From Planctomycetota bacterium (GTDB taxonomy: Bacteria > Planctomycetota > PUPC01 > DSUN01): 10,376 nt of DNA. The position numbers and the translations under genes were made by a program. Of this stretch, positions 5,053-10,376 are shown piece by piece (position 1 is the stretch's first letter; each line of letters opens with the position of its first letter). The notes below the pieces were generated by a model. It saw only the letters and a program-made list of their open reading frames with translations. It was not told the DNA's origin and did not search any database. Location of the stretch: NCBI GenBank assembly GCA_016872875.1, contig VGYW01000298.1:1-10376 (forward strand). Direction: 5' to 3'.

Positions 5053-7536
5053 TCACACACCGAATAAGACCTTCAGTTGGGCGCTGGTTTCGACGCTCTT
5101 GACGCTGCGCCGAACACCGGGGAGATTCACATCCAGCCGCTTGGGGCTGCCCTTGCTGTCAAGCACGATCAACTCAATGCGGCCGAACTGCTGCCCGTGC
5201 TTCTCCGCGTAAACCGCAAGACCCTTTGCCTTTTCTACGGACTCATCTCGCCCCGGGTCATGCGGGTCAAGGATGTCCATGACGAGTCGGTCCCCAACGC
5301 GGCGGAACATGACCATGTCTGGATAGAGGCCCTTGTGCTGGCCGCCGATCTCGTAAGGGACGCACAGCGAGCGCGGCTTCCGCGGGAAATTGCGGAGCCA
5401 GGCCACCACGCTTTCATCAGTGAGCTCCGTGTTAAGCACTGCGGCTTCCCACCCGTTCGCCTTCCACCCGAACATGCCGTTCTCATCAACGTAAACATGC
5501 CGCGGCCAAAGCGGGTCCGCTCTGTCTACCATGATCGGGTCTTCGAACGTCACAGGAACCGTCTGCGGCTCTCGCGCAGCACGAGCGATCTTCCTGTATT
5601 CCTCGAGTCTGCCCGATGGCAAGCCGTTGATCGCGTGTCCGAACTGTGCCCACAGCTCATCTATCCGCCGCGCGGCCGACCGCTCGATGCGCTGCCAGGA
5701 TGAATCCGCCGAGTCGTCGTGCAACAGGCCGTAAAGCTCCAGGCGCGCCTTGTCGGGGTCGCCGTGCTCCGGGTGCTTCTTCACAAACTCCTGGTGCAAC
5801 CCCTCGCCAAGCATCCGCCCGCACTCGCCGAAAAGGCTCTCGATATTCTCCGTTGTGGCCGTGATCTTGATGGTCCTCCCGTCATCAACTCGCTTCCACT
5901 CGCCCGTCTCAATATGAACCTCGCGGACCTCGATGGTCTGGTTCTTGCGGAAACGCTGCTTGAACAGAGGCATGGCCTTGGCGCGCGCCAACTCGTCAAA
6001 GAGGGTCTTGATGACCAGCTCTTTCGCCTCGGGCCACGCCTGGACGTGAATCGTGTCAAACGCGAGCTGCCGCGCAAGCTTGATGAAGCGCCTAGTGTCC
6101 GTGGACTTGGGGACTCGCTCCACGGAATAACTGGGAAGTTCGGCCAGAAGCTCAAACGCGGCGGCCTGGCGCGGGTCCTTGTGCAACTCCACGAGCTGCG
6201 AGCCGTCCCTCATCTCGCTGGGCGGCGCGTACTCGGGATCGTTCAGCTTCTTCACAATGGCGTCCAGGCCCGCCTTGTCGTAGTGGGGTAGATAGAGCGA
6301 CACGGTGTTGAGGAATTCGTTCCCCTCGATGCTTCGCGCAAGCGGAGTTCGCACCATACGGCCCACAAGCTGCGCGATGGACGTGTGGTCCTGCGCCCGC
6401 CGGAAGGACATCATGACCTCGGCCCGGGGGCAGTCCCAACCCAAGCTGAGCGCCATCTTGAAGAACACAACCTTGACGTGCGGGTCCTGCTGTATCTTGG
6501 ATGCCTCGATCTTTCGTATCGGGTGGCCCCCGGCCTGAATGCCGCTTTCGATCTCAAAGCAGTGCGCCAGTTCGTTGAGGCCAAACTGCCTTGTCTCCCT
6601 CTCAAGCACCTCGATGGCCTTGCCCAGGTCCGTGCGGGTCGGCTTGTCCGCCGTGCCGTCTTCCACCTGCACGACAAGGACAGGCTCCAGCGCCGGGATG
6701 CCCTGTTCGCGGCAATACTTCCGCCAGTCCTCCGTGAACCGCTTCCATCGCTTCCCTGACTCCGCCAGGAGCGTCCAATCGGCCTCATGGCCCCCCTCGT
6801 AGCAGAAGGCGACGATGAGATCCTTGAGGAGTCCGGACCGCTGCACGTCGGCCACAGGGACCTCGTATGGGCGGCTGGTCCTCCCCGAGCCCTGGATCAC
6901 CGCGGCGAAGCGCTGCGGCGTGGCGCTCATGCCTATGACCAGCTTGACCGGGGAGAGACCCACTTGATGGTCGCCGAAGATGAACTTCTGGACGATCGTC
7001 TGCGCCTCCCGCCGCTCCCGCGCCGTCAGGTCCATCCCGCGGTGCGCCTCGTCTATGACCATGTACAGATGGTCGGGCTTCTCACGCGAAGTGTTCTCAA
7101 TGGTCTGCCAGATCGTGAAGGGTCGCCCTTCGCCCTCCCTCGTGAGAAGGCTGTCCCGCGAGAGCTTCTGTGTGTTGAGGAAGTAGATGTTGCCCGGCTC
7201 AAGCCGGTCGTACGGGAAGGGCGGCTGCACAATGATGAGTTCATGGGGCCGGAAGACGCTCGACTGTGCGAGAATCTTGTCGCGGCTCTGCTCATTGAGT
7301 TGCGGCGAATCCGAGAGCCACAGGAACACCGCCTCGGGGTCTGGCGGATGCGGCTCTTGCCCTACCAGAATGCTCTCCAGGAGCGCCGTCAGCGTGACCG
7401 TCTTGCCTGAGCCTGTTGGGGAACTGAGGATGATCGCCTGTGGGGTGCCATCGCGCGCCTCTCGCCGCGCATTGGCGACGTGCCCGAGCAGCTTCTCAAC
7501 CGCCGTTTCCTGGAACTCCTTCAACTCGATCTTCAC
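5053..7536 (-). CDS. res: Type III-like restriction subunit: SF2 helicase with C-terminal nuclease-like region
   Basis: An 827-residue protein. The helicase core shows a Q-motif-like LKEFQ (5-9), Walker A SPTGSGKT (39-46), DEAH (162-165), SATP (204-207), motif V around FFKMALSLGWDCPRAEV (358-374) and motif VI QLVGRMVRTP (389-398). The C-terminal region has YPDMV (738-742) and DILDPHD (754-760), resembling a PD-(D/E)xK fold, but the expected lysine is L756. K769 and K771 in the following helix could substitute. The start is a GTG at 7536 whose GTGA overlaps the mod stop; GGAG lies 8 bases upstream. The frame is open to 7668 upstream, but that part is only antiparallel coding of mod. It is translationally coupled to mod, its expected partner in type III restriction. 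Whether it cuts DNA is uncertain because of the altered motif. Confidence 0.9.
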   Translation of the reverse strand: MKIELKEFQETAVEKLLGHVANARREARDGTPQAIILSSPTGSGKTVTLTALLESILVGQEPHPPDPEAVFLWLSDSPQLNEQSRDKILAQSSVFRPHELIIVQPPFPYDRLEPGNIYFLNTQKLSRDSLLTREGEGRPFTIWQTIENTSREKPDHLYMVIDEAHRGMDLTARERREAQTIVQKFIFGDHQVGLSPVKLVIGMSATPQRFAAVIQGSGRTSRPYEVPVADVQRSGLLKDLIVAFCYEGGHEADWTLLAESGKRWKRFTEDWRKYCREQGIPALEPVLVVQVEDGTADKPTRTDLGKAIEVLERETRQFGLNELAHCFEIESGIQAGGHPIRKIEASKIQQDPHVKVVFFKMALSLGWDCPRAEVMMSFRRAQDHTSIAQLVGRMVRTPLARSIEGNEFLNTVSLYLPHYDKAGLDAIVKKLNDPEYAPPSEMRDGSQLVELHKDPRQAAAFELLAELPSYSVERVPKSTDTRRFIKLARQLAFDTIHVQAWPEAKELVIKTLFDELARAKAMPLFKQRFRKNQTIEVREVHIETGEWKRVDDGRTIKITATTENIESLFGECGRMLGEGLHQEFVKKHPEHGDPDKARLELYGLLHDDSADSSWQRIERSAARRIDELWAQFGHAINGLPSGRLEEYRKIARAAREPQTVPVTFEDPIMVDRADPLWPRHVYVDENGMFGWKANGWEAAVLNTELTDESVVAWLRNFPRKPRSLCVPYEIGGQHKGLYPDMVMFRRVGDRLVMDILDPHDPGRDESVEKAKGLAVYAEKHGQQFGRIELIVLDSKGSPKRLDVNLPGVRRSVKSVETSAQLKVLFGV

Positions 7537-9551
7537 AGGGATTTCTCCGTGTTGATCCGGAAGTTTTCCAGGTAGCTCTTGTAGAGCATCTTCGTCTGCG
7601 GACGGCCGGGCAGCGCCGCAACCATCTCGCGATACGCCTCCTCCGAATCCGTCACCAGGAACACCCACGCGATGTCAGGCCGCTTCTCAAGCTCGCGCCG
7701 GAAGTCCGCGAAATGCTCCTCCCTGATCAGCACGGCGAAGGGCGACTCCTTGGGGATGAACCACTTGCCGTAGCCCCGCGCCGTCTCCCGCTCCCCCTTC
7801 GCTCCCGCCATCAGCCACAGGATCGGCACGATCGCCTCGAACTTCTCCCCATACGCCACCTCGTGCGGGTCCAGGAAATCCAGCTTGAAGTACTCGATGT
7901 TCTCCTCGAACCCCGCCTTCAACTCTCCGCCATCGAAGTACTCCCCGGGCAGGTCTGTTCCGTCGTCTCGGTGCCCTTGCGTTACGAACCGACAACGCGG
8001 CCATGTTGCCCCTTCACAGATTCCGTGCCTCTCGAATTCCTCATCGCCAGGGAGCAATCCCTGGTCAGTTAGCTGTCTGCCTAGCTTCTCCGTGACCTCA
8101 TTGTTCGTCACCAGAATGCAGCGCCTGCGCCCGTTATCCTGCGCGTTCAGGAGGGCCGTAGCATGATAGGTCGTCCCTGACCCTGCGAAGAAATCAACGA
8201 TCAGGGCGTCCGGAATACTCCGGCAGACAGTTGCCAGTGTGTCCCTAACTGCGTAGAGCGACTTGGGGAATGGAAAGGCGTTTGGCCTCCCAAGCACCGT
8301 GTCGACAAGTACGGTACTGGCTGTGCCCACGGAACTGTGCTGTCCCTCATACCAGACGGTCTTGATGCGCCGGGTTTTCCTGACCGGCACACGCAAATAC
8401 AGGTTGACTACGCCGCGAACCCTCTTGGCGATAACCGCACCTTCGCTGATCCTCTGAGCCATGGTCTCACGCCCGTATCGCCAGACCCTTTCCACGCCCC
8501 TTCCATCAATGGGGTAGACCGGTAACTCGTCGCCATCGCCGGTCAAGTTGAATCCCTGATCGCTGGCGACTTCCTTGCCCACCCTCTTTACCTTCAGTGT
8601 CTTGCTGTCCACGTAGATCGGGTAGAACTGCTTCGGCCTCTGGTGGCGATGAGCTGATTCGGCCCCCGTCCGCCTGAGCTTCCATACATCGTAGGTCACT
8701 TCTTCGTCGGAAGAAACGCCGGGCCTGTCCTCACTGACCGGCCTGCCCTGGACCGTCTCGACATCAGGTGGGCATACGAAAAGGGCGTATTCGTGTACTC
8801 GCGCAAAGTTGATCTTGTATGTGCCCCCAGGGTTTATGACAATGGTTACCAGATGCCTGAGCCGGTCGGGGAAGATCTCCTCAACCAACAGGGCCAGATG
8901 GTGCACCTCGTTGTCGTCAATGGTCACTATGAGGACGCCATGTGGCTTGAGCAGCCGTCGAGCCAGCAGTAGGCGCTTCTTCATCATCGAGAGCCATTTG
9001 GAGTGCCGATACCCGTCTGTGTCGTCCACATAGTCGTTGTTGTACTTCCAGTCCCTCGCGCCGGTGTTGTAGGGGGGGTCAATGTAGATGACGTCCACCT
9101 GTCCGGCGTAGCAGTAGAGGAGGAGTTGGAGGGCGTGGAAGTTGTCGGCGTTGATGAGGGTGTGGTAGGGCTTGCCCGGGGCGCGGGTGAGGCGGGCGAC
9201 GGGGACGAGTGCCGGGTAGACTGGCTCGCCGAAGCGCTTGACGACGACCAGGTCGCTGGCCTTGGCGGTTTCGGGCTCGGGCGCGGCGTCGCCATTCTCG
9301 CGGCGGATGCGCGCCTTGCCGCCTGCGAGGACCTCCTCGACGGTGAAGACCTCCTTGTTGTTCCCGCCGCGGCGGACGACGCGCAGGCCCTCCTTGACGG
9401 GCAGGCCGGGGAGCTGGACCTGTTCGGGGATATGCTCTTCGAAGACGAGGCCGAACTTCTTCTGCTTCTTGAGCGCGGCGACCTCGCGGGCTATCTCATC
9501 GCGAAGCCGTGGGTCACCGATCTCGGCTATCAGGTCTTCGATCTTGGACAT
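7533..9551 (-). CDS. mod: Type III-like adenine-specific DNA methyltransferase (Mod)
   Basis: A 672-residue beta-class N6-adenine methyltransferase. An N-terminal helical region (about 1-45) and a small charged domain precede motif IV DPPYNTG (158-164). The SAM-binding motif I appears later as FFAGSGTT (454-461), the order typical of type III Mod proteins. The residues between, especially about 220-420, form the target recognition region and are less GC-rich than both ends of the gene. The C-terminus holds a domain ending MLYKSYLENFRINTE. It modifies one strand of an asymmetric site and directs the Res subunit, as known for the family; the site cannot be read from sequence. The ATG at 9551 has only a weak GGGGAA about 11 bases upstream, but a good promoter lies at 9598-9625. 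The stop codon overlaps the res start by 4 bases. Confidence 0.93.
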   Translation of the reverse strand: MSKIEDLIAEIGDPRLRDEIAREVAALKKQKKFGLVFEEHIPEQVQLPGLPVKEGLRVVRRGGNNKEVFTVEEVLAGGKARIRRENGDAAPEPETAKASDLVVVKRFGEPVYPALVPVARLTRAPGKPYHTLINADNFHALQLLLYCYAGQVDVIYIDPPYNTGARDWKYNNDYVDDTDGYRHSKWLSMMKKRLLLARRLLKPHGVLIVTIDDNEVHHLALLVEEIFPDRLRHLVTIVINPGGTYKINFARVHEYALFVCPPDVETVQGRPVSEDRPGVSSDEEVTYDVWKLRRTGAESAHRHQRPKQFYPIYVDSKTLKVKRVGKEVASDQGFNLTGDGDELPVYPIDGRGVERVWRYGRETMAQRISEGAVIAKRVRGVVNLYLRVPVRKTRRIKTVWYEGQHSSVGTASTVLVDTVLGRPNAFPFPKSLYAVRDTLATVCRSIPDALIVDFFAGSGTTYHATALLNAQDNGRRRCILVTNNEVTEKLGRQLTDQGLLPGDEEFERHGICEGATWPRCRFVTQGHRDDGTDLPGEYFDGGELKAGFEENIEYFKLDFLDPHEVAYGEKFEAIVPILWLMAGAKGERETARGYGKWFIPKESPFAVLIREEHFADFRRELEKRPDIAWVFLVTDSEEAYREMVAALPGRPQTKMLYKSYLENFRINTEKSL

Positions 9552-9597
9552 GAGCCCAACCGTTCCCCAACTTCTTGTTCCAATGCCTGCGCAAGGC

Positions 9598-9625
9598 AGT
9601 ATATCTTTCGCGGCGGGATTTTCAA
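9598..9625 (-). promoter_or_regulatory. Sigma-70-type promoter of the mod-res operon
   Basis: On the minus strand TTGAAA (five of six to consensus) is followed after 16 bases by TATACT (five of six). Transcription would start near 9591, about 40 bases before the mod ATG. The -35 element lies only 7 bases from the inner end of the repeat module at 9633-9698, so the promoter belongs to the cassette rather than to flanking DNA. Confidence 0.65.
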
Positions 9626-9632
9626 GCGCCCC

Positions 9633-9698
9633 TTTTCGCGCCCTTTCGCGTGTTTCGCGGGCGGACTCTTCTCTGCTCTCTCATCCCCCTCTGCGTGA
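9633..9698 (-). repeat. Inverted-module copy upstream of mod
   Basis: Read on the minus strand this 66-base segment begins TCACGCAGAGG, carries GAG and AGCAG in the middle and ends with CCGCCCGCGAAACAC and CGAAAGGGCGCGAAAA. It matches 4969-5033 in inverted orientation, with strong identity at both ends and a few differences in the middle. It lies directly upstream of the mod promoter. Confidence 0.75.
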
Positions 9699-9718
9699 GA
9701 ACCCGGCTTCGCGGCCCT

Positions 9719-9745
9719 ATCCGCGCCCATCTGCGTAATCCGCGG
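9719..9745 (-). repeat. CGCGGAT-word block, inverted copy
   Basis: On the minus strand three CGCGGAT-like words (CGCGGAT, CGCAGAT, CGCGGAT) are spaced 9 and 10 bases apart. It is a close inverted match to the blocks at 4839-4865 and 9905-9931, and like the former it lies just outside the TCACGCAGAGG module. Confidence 0.75.
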
Positions 9746-9760
9746 TTAGAATCTCCACTT

Positions 9761-9798
9761 CTCTGTGTTCCGCCTCTGTGTCCTCAGTGCCCTCTGTG
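9761..9798 (-). repeat. CACWGAGNN nonamer array, copy 3 (inverted)
   Basis: On the minus strand the words CACAGAGGG, CACTGAGGA and CACAGAGGC follow in 9-base phase, then CACAGAG after four more bases. It is the inverted counterpart of the arrays at 4676-4712 and 4891-4926. Confidence 0.75.
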
Positions 9799-9814
9799 GT
9801 GAGACCTGCCCGCA

Positions 9815-9931
9815 CAACCGACCGCGGACCACGGACCACGGACCACGAAGCACGGCCGGTCCCGAGCACCGAACACCGAAAACCCGACACCATTCTTCTT
9901 CCCACCGCGGATCACGCGGATCGGCGCGGAT
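9815..9931 (+). repeat. Right copy of the direct repeat flanking the mod-res cassette
   Basis: Aligned base for base with 4749-4865 at offset 5066. It has five CCACGGA-like heptads in phase, the 20-base block at 9847-9866, a diverged middle and the 27-base CGCGGAT block at 9905-9931. The 9552-10008 interval holds no gene, only the mod promoter, these repeats and the promoter at 9944-9972. Confidence 0.8.
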
Positions 9932-9943
9932 GAAGACTCGCCC

Positions 9944-9972
9944 TTGCGGCGCCGATGGCCCGGCGCTATACT
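9944..9972 (+). promoter_or_regulatory. Sigma-70-type promoter of the methyltransferase remnant
   Basis: TTGCGG is followed after 17 bases by TATACT, the same -10 hexamer as the mod promoter. Transcription would start near 9979, about 30 bases before the ATG at 10009, and the leader contains GGAGG at 9993-9997. Confidence 0.55.
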
Positions 9973-10008
9973 GCTGGCGTGACCAAGCACTTGGAGGCCC
10001 CGCAGGTC

Positions 10009-10224
10009 ATGCCCTCCCTCAACTGGATCGGCAAAGAGGCAGTCGTCAACCACCACCGCCAGGTGCCCTACCGACTCCTCACCTGCGACCCCGAGCTCTC
10101 CGCCGGCGACCCCCACGCGGGCAACCTCCTCGTCGAGGGCGAGGCGTGCCGGCTCTCGCCCGAGCGCCTGAGCCGCGAGGGCATTGCGTTCCGCCAGATT
10201 CCGTATGAGATCAAGGTGACGTGA
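10009..10224 (+). pseudogene. Internally deleted adenine methyltransferase (second Mod type), 71 codons left
   Basis: The first 44 residues, beginning MPSLNWIGKEAVVNHHR and running to DPHAGNLLVEG, match from memory the N-terminus of another family of site-specific adenine methyltransferases. In complete members this is followed at once by DNLLAL and the DPPYNTG catalytic motif. Here it instead continues with CRLSPERLSREG and FRQIPYEIKV, which resembles the C-terminal tail of such proteins, and stops. The simplest reading is a large in-frame deletion with its junction near 10138-10146. Initiation signals are intact: promoter at 9944-9972 and GGAGG 11 bases before the ATG. The frame is open upstream to 9955, but the ATG at 10009 fits the family start. 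No catalytic residue remains. The alternative is a genuine small protein of unknown role. The family assignment rests on recall, not a search. Confidence 0.6.
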
Positions 10225-10341
10225 TGCACACGGAATCATCGGGGCCAGAAGAGATAGTATGTAGGCCGTGGCCACCTCTGGTAAGATGAACAAGAGTTGT
10301 TGTTGTTGTTTTCGTTCACCCGGAAGAAGGAGACCACGGCC
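10225..10341 (+). other. Intergenic leader with (GTT)5 and an inverted repeat next to a start codon
   Basis: No gene is seen here. GTT is repeated five times at 10296-10310. GGCCGTGG at 10264-10271 is exactly complementary to CCACGGCC at 10334-10341, which touches the ATG at 10342. An AAGGAG ribosome site lies at about 10327-10332. I find no convincing -35/-10 pair. Confidence 0.4.
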
Positions 10342-10376
10342 ATGAAGAAGAAGGTAGCAGATTCCCGCACGAGGGG
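10342..10376 (+). CDS. Start of an unidentified gene, cut by the window edge
   Basis: Only the first 11 full codons are visible, reading MKKKVADSRTR. The ATG is supported by AAGGAG about 9 bases upstream. The lysine-rich start gives no hint of function. It lies downstream of the methyltransferase remnant on the same strand and could be its former partner, or unrelated. Confidence 0.5.
   Translation, partial: MKKKVADSRTR

Noticed and set aside
7537..7668. An N-terminal extension of Res to 7668.
   Set aside because: It would lie wholly inside the mod coding sequence; the GTG at 7536 with GTGA overlap and upstream GGAG fits the helicase start far better.
5053..9551. Membership of the methyltransferase and helicase in a BREX or DISARM system.
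   Set aside because: None of the other hallmark genes (PglZ, BrxC-type ATPase, phospholipase D or DUF1998 partner) is present; the two-gene overlapping mod-res layout fits a type III-like system.

Overview
The window is GC-rich (single lines counted by hand run from about 57 to 78% G+C). It looks like a free-living bacterium rich in two-component regulators, and the annotation reads as bacterial throughout. The mosaic intergenic repeats resemble, from memory only, those of uncultured planctomycete-like or other large-genome environmental lineages. That taxonomic guess is weak. I see no tRNA, rRNA, CRISPR array or transposase.

Left part (1-4405), all on the minus strand: a regulatory block. 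In transcription order it holds a complete NtrC-type response regulator (2887-4299), a soluble GAF-containing sensor histidine kinase (1207-2568) and a second NtrC-type response regulator that runs off the left edge (1-929). The first regulator has a sigma-70-like promoter (4378-4405). The kinase is preceded by a sequence matching the sigma-54 -24/-12 consensus (2632-2647), with a paired repeat (2747-2785) at enhancer distance. Both regulators carry the AAA+ domain and GSFTGA loop needed to activate sigma-54 polymerase, so the locus may control itself.

Middle part (4406-5052): more than 600 bases without a gene, filled with short-period repeats (7- and 9-base words), a tandem 61-base duplication and hairpins.

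Right-centre (5053-9551), minus strand: a two-gene type III-like restriction-modification operon, mod then res, overlapping by four bases (GTGA). Mod is an N6-adenine methyltransferase of beta order (DPPYNTG before AGSG). Res is an SF2 helicase with a C-terminal PD-(D/E)xK-like region whose usual lysine is replaced. A good promoter lies at 9598-9625.

Right end (9552-10376): a second mosaic repeat zone, then on the plus strand a promoter and a 71-codon reading frame that looks like the start and end of a different adenine methyltransferase with the catalytic middle deleted, then the first codons of an unidentified gene cut by the window edge.

The most unusual feature is the packaging of the mod-res operon. 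It sits between colinear direct repeats (4749-4865 and 9815-9931, constant offset 5066) and, inside these, between inverted copies of another module (4969-5033 and 9633-9698). Together with the methyltransferase remnant this suggests a site where restriction-modification cassettes come and go.
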